In this document: one piece after another, positions 36,304 through 46,300 of the stretch
How the letters are laid out: each line of letters opens with the position of its first letter
Numbering within the stretch: position 1 is the stretch's first letter
Source: Cyanosarcina radialis HA8281-LM2
GTDB taxonomy: Bacteria; Cyanobacteriota; Cyanobacteriia; Cyanobacteriales; CCAP-1448
Assembly: GCA_019359615.1 (NCBI GenBank)
Contig: JAHHHA010000001.1
Location: 248,001 to 312,000 of the forward strand
Length of the DNA stretch: 64,000 nucleotides
Reading direction: 5' to 3'
The notes under the pieces: model-generated
Databases searched by the model: none
What the model was told of the DNA's origin: nothing
What the model saw: the letters and a program-made list of their open reading frames with translations, nothing else
Translations under genes and position numbers: made by a program

Positions 36304-37049
36304 CTTCTAAACAAACCATTTTCCAAGACTTACCTACCGATCTCGATCGCTACCGTTTGCCCAAGCACGTAGCTGTAATCATGGATGGCAACGGCCGGTG
36401 GGCTAAAAGCCGAGGACTGCCGCGAATTATGGGGCATCGTCGCGGGGTCGATACCCTCAAAGATTTGCTGCGCTGCTGTAAAGATTGGGGCATTCCGGCA
36501 CTAACGGCCTATGCCTTTTCTACCGAAAATTGGGGCCGGCCGTTAGAAGAAGTGGACTTTTTGATGACTTTGTTCGAGCGGGTATTGCGGCGAGAACTCG
36601 ACGAAATGATTCAAGAGAACGTCCAGATTAAGTTTGTGGGCGATTTATCCTCCCTGCCGTCGTCACTGCGAACTGAAATCGAAAGGTCGATGGCTTTAAC
36701 TCAAGATAACCAGGGCACTAGGTTTACCGTAGCGACTAATTACGGCGGTAGACAAGAGATCGTTCAAGCTTGTCAGAAGATCGCCCATCAAGTCCAGCAA
36801 GGGTTAGTGCAACCAGATGAAATTGACGAAGCGCTGTTTGCCCGTCACCTTTACACCGCTCACGTCAGCGATCCAGATTTGTTGATCCGCACCAGCGGCG
36901 AAATGCGAATTAGCAACTTTTTGCTGTGGCAATTAGCTTACGCGGAATTCTACATTACTCAAACTCTCTGGCCCGATTTCGATCGAGCAGAATTTCACCG
37001 GGCCTTGTGTGCTTACCAAAAACGCGATCGACGTTTTGGCAAAGTCTAA
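36300..37049 (+). CDS. uppS: isoprenyl transferase (undecaprenyl diphosphate synthase)
   Basis: 249 aa. The cis-prenyltransferase signature [19 protein letters not shown] contains the catalytic Asp. [13 protein letters not shown], and the C-terminal [35 protein letters not shown], complete the family set. It condenses isopentenyl diphosphate into C55-type carrier lipid for cell-wall and glycan synthesis. It overlaps cdaA by 4 bp, so the two are translationally coupled. Confidence 0.96.
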   Translation: MTSKQTIFQDLPTDLDRYRLPKHVAVIMDGNGRWAKSRGLPRIMGHRRGVDTLKDLLRCCKDWGIPALTAYAFSTENWGRPLEEVDFLMTLFERVLRRELDEMIQENVQIKFVGDLSSLPSSLRTEIERSMALTQDNQGTRFTVATNYGGRQEIVQACQKIAHQVQQGLVQPDEIDEALFARHLYTAHVSDPDLLIRTSGEMRISNFLLWQLAYAEFYITQTLWPDFDRAEFHRALCAYQKRDRRFGKV

Positions 37050-37561
37050 GTGAGCTTTATTCGCCTGTAGATTAGGCAATTTTTCGATCGCGCAGGCAAA
37101 ATCTAGCGAGTCTAGATCGATCTTAATATTTCCTACTCTCCTTCTCTACAGATAAGGGTTGTGGGTAAGAATCTTTTATCGATCGAATAGAGGCGCTATC
37201 TAACTCATACGTGCAAATAGATAGGTGGATTGCATATTTTGGTATTACTGTTAAAAATTATTGGTTCCTGAGTTCGATCGCTAATAATAATTATTTATTT
37301 CATTCTAAAGTAATAAAAGAGAAATATGAAAAAAATCAAAAAAGACATCATTTGTTTCAAATTTGACTATACTATATAAAGATTTTATTTGCCTGCAAAT
37401 GTAAAACTTTGTCAGGTTTAGCTCGGCAAAAAACTAAACTGGCGAGCAGGTAGATTGCTATTGTCACTTTTTGCCAAGTAGCACTACCAAGAATGCTCGA
37501 AAAAATACTCGATTTGGCATGAATAACTACGCCTGCATAGTGCCAAGCCATTTCCAACTCT
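37050..37561. other. AT-rich non-coding stretch
   Basis: About 510 bp without a convincing gene. It becomes strongly AT-rich near 37250-37390. A minus-strand frame of 67 codons at 37372-37575 has one hydrophobic segment but no ribosome-binding site or recognisable family, so it is not called. The promoter of the gene at 37562 must lie here. Confidence 0.4.
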
Positions 37562-38494
37562 TTGGTCAGACACATAGTTATTTCTATGGTTTATTTGCCA
37601 AAATTACATCTACAATTGCGTAACAGAATCTTGAGAGATCTGTTTCGTCTTCCGATTTTTAAAGTTCCAGCCGATCGATCTTATGAAGCAGCGATCGAGC
37701 AACATAACAATCAGCTACCTATACTTTCTGAAAATGACTTCTCTGTAGTAGAGACGCTCAGACGCGAAGGAATTTGTTTTACCTCTTTAGAAGCTTTAGG
37801 CCTTGCTTCTACAGAAAAAGTGATGAAGGCAGTAGCGAAAATATTGCCAAACCTAAAACCAGCTTCGCCCAGCCAAAAAAATCAATTTATCGTTCATGCC
37901 GACCCGGCTGAAATTATCAAATATCCAGCGCTCTTTCTTTGGGGGCTTGAAGAACGATTGCTCGATATTGGCGAAAATTATCTCGGTCTGCCATTAGCCT
38001 ATCATGGTGTATATTTCCGTAAAGATCTCGCTAACGCAGTGAAGATCAAATCGAGGCTATGGCATATAGATGTAGAAGATCGCCGGATGTTCAAAGTTAT
38101 CGTTTACCTAGATGATGTAACTGAGGACGCAGGACCGATGGAATATGTTCCTAAGTTTTTTACGTCTTCGTTGTATAAAGCGCTGAAATATCATTACGGC
38201 TATGTTGCTGATGAAAAAATGGAAGCAGTTATACCCCGATCGAATTGGAGATCTTGCGCGGGACTTTCGGGGACAGTGGTTTTCCTCGACCCTACTAGCA
38301 TTTTCCATCGAGGAAAAGTACCTTTAAACTCCGACAGATTTACGCTGTTTTTTGACTATACCTCCAGACAACCAAAACACCCGTTTTATTGCAAATCTTG
38401 CTTGCCTGAAGCAGATTTACGCCTGCTATCAAAGAATTTCTCCCAACGTCAAAAAGAATGTGTTTTTTGGAGATCGGGAACCAGGAGAGGGTAG
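37562..38494 (+). CDS. phytanoyl-CoA dioxygenase-like 2OG-Fe(II) oxygenase
   Basis: 310 aa (an in-frame ATG at 37586 is an alternative start). RLWHIDVEDRRMFKVIVYLDDVTEDAGPMEYVPK contains the H-x-D iron ligands and the typical strand after them. FHRGKVPLNSDRFTLFFDYTSR gives the distal His and the 2-oxoglutarate-binding Arg in phytanoyl-CoA dioxygenase-like enzymes. It would hydroxylate a small molecule or a lipid-linked substrate using O2 and 2-oxoglutarate; the substrate is unknown. It stands alone, flanked by AT-rich DNA. Confidence 0.75.
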   Translation: MVRHIVISMVYLPKLHLQLRNRILRDLFRLPIFKVPADRSYEAAIEQHNNQLPILSENDFSVVETLRREGICFTSLEALGLASTEKVMKAVAKILPNLKPASPSQKNQFIVHADPAEIIKYPALFLWGLEERLLDIGENYLGLPLAYHGVYFRKDLANAVKIKSRLWHIDVEDRRMFKVIVYLDDVTEDAGPMEYVPKFFTSSLYKALKYHYGYVADEKMEAVIPRSNWRSCAGLSGTVVFLDPTSIFHRGKVPLNSDRFTLFFDYTSRQPKHPFYCKSCLPEADLRLLSKNFSQRQKECVFWRSGTRRG

Positions 38495-38637
38495 GTAGGT
38501 TCGATCGAAAGGAGCAGGGCGAGCTTTGGAGGGCTGAATATTTGGTTTATCGATCGCCCTCTAGAAAATCAGGAGCGATCGGCAGGCATTATGATAGAGA
38601 ACTAAAATGCCTTACCAATCGCTTTTAGGAAACCGCC

Positions 38638-40092
38638 GTGGCACAGGTTGTAATCGAAAACGTCTATAAAAGCTTTTCTAGCCGCCAGGGAGAAAAAACC
38701 GTCGTCCCTATCGCCGCAGAACCTCTAGTTGCCAAAGCTGATGAGGGCGCGTTATTGGCAGAGGGTTCGCCTTCACCGCCAGCGGGTGGAGTCAACGTGT
38801 TGCGCAACATCGATTTAGAGATAAAAGATGGGGAATTCATGGTGCTAGTCGGGCCGTCTGGGTGCGGTAAAAGTACGCTGTTGCGTCTGATTGCAGGCTT
38901 AGAAGAACTCACTGGAGGCAAAATTTGGGTAGGCGATCGCTTGGTAAACGAATTGCCCCCCAAAGAGCGAGATATTGCCATGGTGTTTCAAAGCTATGCC
39001 CTTTACCCGCACATGACGGTTTATGAAAATATTGCCTTTGGGTTGCGGCGAACGAGTCAGGGAGAGAGGGAGAGAACTTCGACAAGCTCAGCTACCGGGA
39101 GAGAGGATGTAGGGGCGGGTTTAAGCGCAGCGAAACCCACCCTGGAGAGAGGGAGAGTTATTAGTAAAGACGATCGATTGGGGCAAGCGACGGGTTTGAT
39201 GCTGGCCATGGCTGGTAAGATTTGGGATGGAGTCGGGCGAGATCTGTTAGTAGCGATGACGCGATCGCTCCCTAGAAAACTTCGCTACCTATCGCCCAAA
39301 GAAAAAGCCATCCAAGAGCAAGTATTGAGAGTAGCGCGGTTATTGCAAATCGAGCCGTTGTTAAACCGATTGCCCAAACAGCTATCTGGCGGACAAAAGC
39401 AGCGGGTAGCATTAGGACGAGCGATCGCTCGTAATCCTCAAGTCTTTTTGATGGACGAGCCTTTGTCTAATTTAGATGCCAAACTGCGAGCAGAAACTCG
39501 CGCTCAAATCGTCAAACTGCAACGACAACTGGGCACGACCACGATTTACGTCACCCACGATCAAACCGAAGCGATGACTATGGGCAGTCGCATTGCGGTG
39601 ATGAATGCCGGACAAATTCAGCAGGTAGACGCACCTCTAGAACTCTACAACCATCCCGCCAACCGCTTCGTGGCTGAATTTATCGGTTCGCCGCCGATGA
39701 ATTTTTTACCAGTTCGGGTAAAAGCGCCTCGGCTGATTACTCACCAAGAGTTTCGCCTGACCTTGCCAGAGGCTTGGGAAGAGGTGTTGCAAAACTACGA
39801 TGGGCGATCGCTGTTTTTAGGCATCAGACCGGAACATTTGAGTATCAGTCTGCCTGCACCCAAAAATCTCTCAGTCGAGGTCGATTTAGTAGAAGCACTA
39901 GGCAACGAAACCTTGCTCTCAGTTCATCTGACGGATGCCCCATCTTCTATTATGCAAGTGCGAATTCCCCCCGATCGCCCCGTAGAAATTGGCGAACGAC
40001 TGTGGTTATCTTTGGCTATAAATAAAATCCATTTGTTTGACGAACAAACGGGTAGAAGCCTTCGAGTTCGGAGTTCGGAATTAAGTCGGTAG
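38638..40092 (+). CDS. sugar-type ABC importer ATPase (UgpC/MsmK family) with insertions
   Basis: 484 aa, GTG start. Walker A GPSGCGKST, Q-loop VFQSYALYPHMTVYENIAFGL, signature LSGGQKQR, Walker B VFLMDEPLSNLDAKLR and a C-terminal TOBE-type domain (LGIRPEHLSI) mark it as the ATPase of carbohydrate/glycerol-phosphate importers (about 360-400 aa usually). Two additions explain the extra length. About 30 residues after position 20 are of unknown origin. About 85 residues after FGLRRT lie in the helical subdomain, where GERERTSTSSATGRE and GAGLSAAKPTL are read from dispersed repeat DNA (39058-39155). No permease genes are adjacent. Confidence 0.9.
   Translation: MAQVVIENVYKSFSSRQGEKTVVPIAAEPLVAKADEGALLAEGSPSPPAGGVNVLRNIDLEIKDGEFMVLVGPSGCGKSTLLRLIAGLEELTGGKIWVGDRLVNELPPKERDIAMVFQSYALYPHMTVYENIAFGLRRTSQGERERTSTSSATGREDVGAGLSAAKPTLERGRVISKDDRLGQATGLMLAMAGKIWDGVGRDLLVAMTRSLPRKLRYLSPKEKAIQEQVLRVARLLQIEPLLNRLPKQLSGGQKQRVALGRAIARNPQVFLMDEPLSNLDAKLRAETRAQIVKLQRQLGTTTIYVTHDQTEAMTMGSRIAVMNAGQIQQVDAPLELYNHPANRFVAEFIGSPPMNFLPVRVKAPRLITHQEFRLTLPEAWEEVLQNYDGRSLFLGIRPEHLSISLPAPKNLSVEVDLVEALGNETLLSVHLTDAPSSIMQVRIPPDRPVEIGERLWLSLAINKIHLFDEQTGRSLRVRSSELSR
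39058..39155. repeat. dispersed repeat inside ABC ATPase gene
   Basis: Three repeat pieces in a row: GGGAGAGAGGGAGAGA, then ACTTCGACAAGCTCAGCTAC (a hairpin repeat type also near 35283), then GGGGCGGGTTTAAGCGCAGC...GAAACCCACCCT, then GGAGAGAGGGAGAG. Translated in frame. Confidence 0.75.
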
Positions 40093-40119
40093 GTTGGGTT
40101 GAGCTTGCGAAACCCAACA
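40090..40119. repeat. GGTTGGGTT/AACCCAAC hairpin repeat
   Basis: Small dispersed hairpin immediately after the ABC ATPase stop; it could serve as a terminator. Same family as 10254, 20298, 41383, 60098 and 63666. Confidence 0.7.
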
Positions 40120-40147
40120 TTTTGTGGTCTATTGGAGAACAGTCTAA

Positions 40148-41335
40148 ATGGAATATAAAGCATCGACAGAAGGGGATTCGATCGAGCGTGTCGATCGCCA
40201 AGGCATGGGAGCGGTTGTGAAAGAAAACACGGCCTTTGGACTCGATCTTTACAAACAATTGCTAAAAACCGCAGGAAACCTCCTCTTTTCTCCATACAGC
40301 ATATCCGTGGCCTTAGCCATGACCTATGCTGGTACTCGTGGAGAGACAGAACGGCAAATGGCTAGAGTTCTTCACTTTTCATCAGAACAACTCCATCCTC
40401 TATTTGCTGCCATAGAAGCAGAATTAAAGTCCGCACGACAAAGCGGTGGAACTTTGGTACGAAGCGCCAACTCCTTGTATCCTGACGCGAAATACCCTTT
40501 TCTCGAAACTTTTTTAACGCTGGTAAAAAAGTATTATGGAGTAGAAATTACAGCGGTTGATTATCGAAATAATCCAGAAGGGGCACGACATACTATCAAC
40601 GAATGGGTTGCCGAAAATACAGAGGGGAAAATCACGGAGTTGATTTCTAAGGGAGTAATAACTGTGTTAACGCGCCTCGTACTTGTCAACGCCATTTATT
40701 TCAAAGGAAACTGGACAAGCCAGTTCGAGCCGAGTTGGACGAAACCTGCACCGTTTTGGGTGGCATCCGATCGCGCTATTCAGGTTCCTATGATGCAGCA
40801 GACGCAGACATTTGGGTACAAGGAAACTGAAGATTTGCAGGTGCTTGAGTTGCCTTATGTCGGAGATGGCCTCTCAATGGTAATTCTGTTACCCCGACAG
40901 AGGGAGGGATTGACTAACCTGGAAAGCAAATTCACCTTAGAAAATGTCGATCGCTGGACAAGTCAGCTTCGGCCCAGGGAGGTTATGGTCTCTCTTCCTA
41001 GATTCACAATTCAATGTCCATTCCGTCTGGATGACACCCTGAAAGCAATGGGTATGAAAGATGCATTTTCATCGGAGAAAGCCAATTTTTCCGGACTAGA
41101 TGGAAGAGTAAACGAGTTGTATATTGGAGCGGTTTGCCATCAGGCTTTTATCGATGTCAACGAGGAGGGCAGCGAGGCTGCCGCTGCAACAGCAGTTGTA
41201 ATAGTGACGAAGAGCTTACCACCGCCACCACGCATTTTTGCAGCCGATCGTCCATTCATTTTTCTAATTCGCGAGCAGCATACCAGGAGCGTATTGTTTT
41301 TAGGTAGGCTGGTCATGCCAGAAGCGATCGCATAG
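40148..41335 (+). CDS. serpin (serine protease inhibitor)
   Basis: 395 aa, full serpin length. Family motifs: NLLFSPYSISVALAMTYAGTRGET at the start, LVLVNAIYFKGNWTSQF in the breach region, and FIDVNEEGSEAAAATAVV as the hinge. After the hinge the reactive loop reads IVTKSLPPPPRIFAADRPFIFLI. The small-residue hinge predicts an inhibitory serpin. Counting from the conserved Glu at P17 places Lys355-Ser356 at P1-P1', which would target a trypsin-like protease. No signal peptide, so it is probably cytoplasmic. Serpins are patchily spread in bacteria, so transfer is possible. Confidence 0.93.
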   Translation: MEYKASTEGDSIERVDRQGMGAVVKENTAFGLDLYKQLLKTAGNLLFSPYSISVALAMTYAGTRGETERQMARVLHFSSEQLHPLFAAIEAELKSARQSGGTLVRSANSLYPDAKYPFLETFLTLVKKYYGVEITAVDYRNNPEGARHTINEWVAENTEGKITELISKGVITVLTRLVLVNAIYFKGNWTSQFEPSWTKPAPFWVASDRAIQVPMMQQTQTFGYKETEDLQVLELPYVGDGLSMVILLPRQREGLTNLESKFTLENVDRWTSQLRPREVMVSLPRFTIQCPFRLDDTLKAMGMKDAFSSEKANFSGLDGRVNELYIGAVCHQAFIDVNEEGSEAAAATAVVIVTKSLPPPPRIFAADRPFIFLIREQHTRSVLFLGRLVMPEAIA

Positions 41336-41382
41336 ACAACTGGTTGCGGGTTTTGTTTGAAAGTTGCTCCCGCGGAATCCAT

Positions 41383-41412
41383 GTTGGGTTTCCTGCCGTC
41401 AACCCAACCTAC
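41383..41412. terminator. GTTGGGTT hairpin between convergent genes
   Basis: GTTGGGTT...AACCCAAC in the 105-bp gap between the serpin gene and the convergent response-regulator gene. It belongs to the dispersed family and is placed where a bidirectional terminator is expected. Confidence 0.5.
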
Positions 41413-41440
41413 ATTCTCCGCTCTCTCGGCTCTATCTCTC

Positions 41441-43243
41441 TCATCCCCTCACCCCTGTAGCTAACAACTTCCTGGCCTCTTTGGCCTCAACTGGTCGGGA
41501 AAACAAAAAACCTTGACCGAATTCGCACCCCAAGGATTTGAGTTGTTCTAACTGTTCTTGAGTTTCTATGCCTTCGGCGATCGCGTTCATGCCCAAATTC
41601 CTAGCCAGCGAGATAATCGTTCGCAGGATTTCGGTATTTTCGCCATTTTTTCCCATGCGGCTGACAAACGAGCGATCGATTTTCAGGGTATCGATCGGCA
41701 ATCGGTGGAGATAGCTTAAAGAAGAATAACCAGTACCAAAATCATCGACGATTAATTCGATCTCTCGCGATTTGAGTTGTTCGATGATTTGACTGGCAAA
41801 TTCGGCATTGACCATAATGTTGCTCTCTGTAATCTCTAGTTTTAAGCTTCTACCGCTGAGTCCCGTAGACTGAAGAATTTTGTCGATCTGTTGGAGCAAT
41901 TTGAGACTAGTAAAATGCTTGGCAGAGAGGTTGACGCTGATAGTGACATAGCGATCGACCGCCCCATTATCTTGCCAGTGGCGCAGTTGGTGGCAGGCTT
42001 GACGGAGAACGCACAGGTCGATAGGCACGATCGAGCCAGTTTCTTCCGCGATGGGAATGAACTTACCGGGAGGTACGAGTCCTTGCTGCGGGTGATTCCA
42101 CCTGACCAAAGCCTCAAAACCGACGATTTGGTTGGCTCTCAAGGAAACGATCGGCTGGTAATAGGGGATTAATTCATCTCTCTCCAATCCTCGCCGCAAA
42201 TCGGTTTCTAACTGCAAACTATCGACAGCGCGATCGTACATGGCTAGATCGAACACCTGATAGCAAGATTTGCCTTTAGCCTTGGCCTGATACATCGCTG
42301 CGTCAGCGTCGCGCAAGAGATGCTCTGGCTGCTCGTAGTTGTCATCGCTGACTACGATGCCAATGCTGACGTTACTAAAAACTTCGTATTCGCTCAGTTG
42401 GAAGGGCGATGTTAATTCCCGATGAATGTTTTCGGCCACCTGGGTGGCTTCATTGACGCTTTTGATGTCTTCCAACAAAATTGAAAATTCATCTCCACCC
42501 AAACGGGCGATCGTACTTCCCGGACGCAAACGCGATTCTAAACGCCGAGCCAAAGAAATCAGCAGTCGATCTCCGACTATATGCCCCAAAGAATCGTTCA
42601 CCGCTCGAAAGCGATCGCAGTCTAAAAACAAGACGGCAAACTTAAATCCTGGCTTTTTCTTGACCTGTTTGAGCAGTTGCTCTAAGCGTTCCATAAACCA
42701 GGTGCGATTGGGAAGACCTGTCAAGACATCGTGTAAAGCCACGTATAACAATTCTTCTTGAGCTTGCTGGCGTTCGAGAATCTCTTGTTCTAGTTGAGCA
42801 GTTCTTTGGCGAACTCGCTCTTCTAATTCGCTATTCAACTGCCGGATCTCTTCCCTAGCAGCTTGCAGGCTTAAGTGATTTTCAATGCGGGCTAAAACTT
42901 CTTCTAGTTGAAAAGGCTTGGTGATATAGTCTACTCCCCCAACTGTAAAAGCTTTCACTTTATCTAATACTTCGTCGAGGGCGCTTAAGAAAATCACCGG
43001 AATTTCACGAGTTTTTTCGTTAGCCTTCAATCGCTGACAGACTTCATAGCCGTCTAAACCTGGCATTTTGATGTCGAGCAAAATCAGATCTGGCAGAGCC
43101 GCCTGCGCTACCGTCAAAGCCATCGAGCCATCTGTCACGCTCCGGATTTTATAGCCGTACTCGGTTAAAGTCGTCGATAAAAACCGCAGGTTATTCGGCG
43201 TATCGTCAACAATCAAAATGTCAGCTTTTTGTTCGCTAGCCAT
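41441..43243 (-). CDS. response regulator with GGDEF and EAL domains
   Basis: 600 aa. The REC domain (1-125) has D57 as phospho-acceptor (LILLDIKMPG). A coiled-coil linker leads to GGDEF with an intact RLGGDEFSILLED; no RxxD inhibitory site stands before it. The EAL domain has intact FEALVRW, the metal ligands LKLEITES, and DDFGTGYSS. Both the diguanylate cyclase and the phosphodiesterase therefore look catalytically complete, so net c-di-GMP output would be set by phosphorylation. It lies behind the hybrid kinase gene in the same direction, its likely partner. Confidence 0.94.
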   Translation of the reverse strand: MASEQKADILIVDDTPNNLRFLSTTLTEYGYKIRSVTDGSMALTVAQAALPDLILLDIKMPGLDGYEVCQRLKANEKTREIPVIFLSALDEVLDKVKAFTVGGVDYITKPFQLEEVLARIENHLSLQAAREEIRQLNSELEERVRQRTAQLEQEILERQQAQEELLYVALHDVLTGLPNRTWFMERLEQLLKQVKKKPGFKFAVLFLDCDRFRAVNDSLGHIVGDRLLISLARRLESRLRPGSTIARLGGDEFSILLEDIKSVNEATQVAENIHRELTSPFQLSEYEVFSNVSIGIVVSDDNYEQPEHLLRDADAAMYQAKAKGKSCYQVFDLAMYDRAVDSLQLETDLRRGLERDELIPYYQPIVSLRANQIVGFEALVRWNHPQQGLVPPGKFIPIAEETGSIVPIDLCVLRQACHQLRHWQDNGAVDRYVTISVNLSAKHFTSLKLLQQIDKILQSTGLSGRSLKLEITESNIMVNAEFASQIIEQLKSREIELIVDDFGTGYSSLSYLHRLPIDTLKIDRSFVSRMGKNGENTEILRTIISLARNLGMNAIAEGIETQEQLEQLKSLGCEFGQGFLFSRPVEAKEARKLLATGVRG

Positions 43244-43253
43244 GAACTTGCAG

Positions 43254-43288
43254 ATAAGTAATAAGTAATAAGTAATAAGTAATAAGTA
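43254..43288. repeat. heptamer tandem repeat ATAAGTA x5
   Basis: Five exact copies, starting 11 bp upstream of the start of the REC-GGDEF-EAL gene, where its ribosome-binding site and leader would be. Confidence 0.9.
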
Positions 43289-43380
43289 GGGGCATTAATA
43301 ATTTCAATCCTCTAAATAATTACTTTTTCACTTCTTCTCTATCTTCTAAACTCCTGAACTCCTCCTCCTCATTCTCATCG

Positions 43381-46300
43381 TTACTCGTCCAAATTTTGAG
43401 TTAATTCCATAAGGTGCTGGTAGCGAAAATCGTCAACTAAACTCAGCAGCGATCGCTTCAAAGCAGCATCAGTAGCAGGAATTTCTTCGATTAGTTTACC
43501 AATTAATTCATTATCGGCTAGGGTGGCAGCTTGATGGAGTCGATCGACCCAGGTATTTGGCATTTGAGATAAATAAAATTTAAGTTTGGCATCAGATATT
43601 GATTCGATCGGGTTGTCTGCTGCTGTAGGATGAGTAATGATTTCCTCTTTGTATAGATAACATACTCCCAAATGTTCTGCTACCTTGTCTAAAATTACCC
43701 CTGCTTGGAAGGGTTTGCGAACAAAATCATCGCAACCTGCCGATAAGACGATCGCTTTTTCTTCTTCCAAGGCACTAGCCGTCAAGGCAATAATTACAGT
43801 AGCTCGCCCTTGAGGGTGCGATTTAATCTGCCTGGTAGCTTCGTAGCCATCCATTACTGGCATTCGCATATCCATCCAAATTAAGTGAGGCTGCCAACTT
43901 TCCCAAATGGCGATCGCTTCGACACCGTTCCTCGCTGCTTGCACCTCAAAGCCCACAGATTCGAGCAATTTCACTAACAACTGCCGACCTTCCCAACGGT
44001 CTTCAACTACTAACAGACGATAATCGGGTTGATTGGGAGCTAAGCCGATGACGCAGCGTTCTGGCGATCGTTCTGAAGAATGGGTGCGATCGCTCAAGCC
44101 AACTCGAACGTGGAATTTAAAGTTCGTTCCCCACCCCATCCGACTGCTGACGGTAATTTCTCCTCCCATCAGTTCGACGAACTTGCGACTGATCGGCAAG
44201 CCTAAACCAGTTCCAGATTGCAACTGTTGACCCAACTCAGTTTGCACGAAGGCTTCAAAAACTTTCTCTAGTTCGCTTTCAGGGATACCAGCACCCGTGT
44301 CTTCTACCTCGAAGAAGAGAGAGGGGGAGAGAGGGGAGATGGGGAGATGGGGAGATGGGGAGATGGGGAGATGGGGAGATGGGGAGATGGGGAGATGGGG
44401 AGATGGGGAGATGGGGAGGAAATTAACTCCTGACTCCTGACTTCTGACTCCTGACTTCTGACTCCTGACTTCTGAACTTCTGACGCGCAGCGTCACGCTC
44501 CCTTCTTGGGTAAATTTGATGGCGTTGTTTAACAGGTTAATTAAAACTTGACGCAGTTTGCTTTCGTCGGCGGTGATGTATTGGGGAACTGCGGGTTCTC
44601 GATCGAAAATCAGTTGCAAGCCCTTGTTATTAGCTTTGAGTCGAAACATTTCGGATAGAGAGTCCAGCAGTCGATCGAGATCGAAGCTAGTTTCATTCAG
44701 GGCGAGCCGCCCGGCTTCGATCCGCGACATTTCTAAAACATCGTTGATTAATTGCAGCAAATGTTCCCCGCTGCGATTGATGATTTGCAGTTGAGATTTT
44801 TGCTCGGCACTCAACGATGAGTTACGCGCCATCAGTTGAGCAAACCCTAAGATAACGTTTAGGGGAGTGCGGAGTTCGTGGCTCATATTGGCCAAAAACT
44901 CGCTTTTAGAGTGATTGGCCGCCTCGGCTGCTTGTTTGGCTAGCTGGAGTTCTTGTTCTGCTTGCTTGCGATCGGTGATCTCGGTGATGATTCCATGTCT
45001 GACGATATCGCCATTACTGCGTCTCTCCGGTCTGGAATGAGCTTGCATCCATTTTACTTTTCCTGAAGGAGTGACGATCCGCCATTCATGCGCCAAAGGT
45101 TCTAAAGTTTGGTTGCTGGTGGCGAGCGATTGGGTAAACTCCGGTCGATCGTCAGGATGAACTAGCTGTAAAACGATTTGGGGAGTTTCGTAGAAGTTTT
45201 CGGGTTCGTATTCGCAAATTTCTCGACTAGCTGCACTGACATACTCCAAACCCAGAGAACCGTCTGTATAGAACAGCAAATCGTAGATTACCCCTGGAAC
45301 GTTAGCAGCTAAGTTTTGGAACCGGGATTCGCTCTGGCGGAGAGCCTCTTCGGCTTGGCGGCGATCGGTAATGTCGCGAGATACCCAAATTACGCTGTCA
45401 GCATCGATGGGAGAAATGTTAGCTTCCGACCAAAGTTCTTTACCTGCAACTTGGATACTATATTCGACACTTAAAGTTTTCTGTGTGTCTAGGGTTTGTC
45501 GAATGTAGCTCAGAAATAGCGCTGCTTGCTCTGGAGGAAAGAATTCATGGAGGGTTTTACCAATAAGCTGGCTGGCAGGTTGAAAGCGAATTTGTCGTTT
45601 GGTGGGGGGAATTTTGAGGACGCGCCCGTTGCGATCGCCCACTAAGATGATTTCATCCATGGCGGCAAATAGGGCGCTCATTTCGGCATTGGCAGCTTGC
45701 AGTTTTTCTTCCGAACGCTTGCGCTCGATTCCCAAAGCGATCGCCGTTGCCACCGAGGCCATTGCTTGAAGAATGGTTTCGGTAAGTGGGTGGCGGGCAA
45801 ATACAGCCATGACTCCGACCACTCGTTCTCTTACTAGCAGGGGATATCCAGCAAACGCCACCATCTGTTCTCGCTCTACCCATTCTCGATCGCCTAACTG
45901 CGGATCGTGCGGTAGATCGTTAGTGAGGTGAGGCTGGCGAGAGCGAACGATCTGGCCGATTTTGTCATCGCCAACTCGAATCCGGCTGCGATCGCCATCT
46001 AAATGGGTATACATTCCGGCGCTGGCTTGCAGTTCTAATACCTCCTCGGCCGCATCAAGCGTCCAAATTCGGGCAAAGGCTACGTTGGCGTGTCGCCATA
46101 AAGCCTCGGCACAGTCTTGAAGCATTTCTGGGATGGTGTCGGCTTGAGTGAGCGCCCTACCGATATCGGCCGTGAGGATAGAGACGTGAACTCTCTCTAA
46201 TAAAGCTGTTTCTATCTGCTTGCGATCGGTAATATCAAATAGCGCCCCATCTAGCCACAACAAGCTACCATCTTCGGCAAAAACTCCTTGGCCCTTGTCA

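Noticed and set aside
37372-37575. 67-codon minus-strand frame with one hydrophobic segment
   Set aside because: No ribosome-binding site or recognisable family, overlaps the 5' end of the dioxygenase-like gene, AT-rich surroundings.
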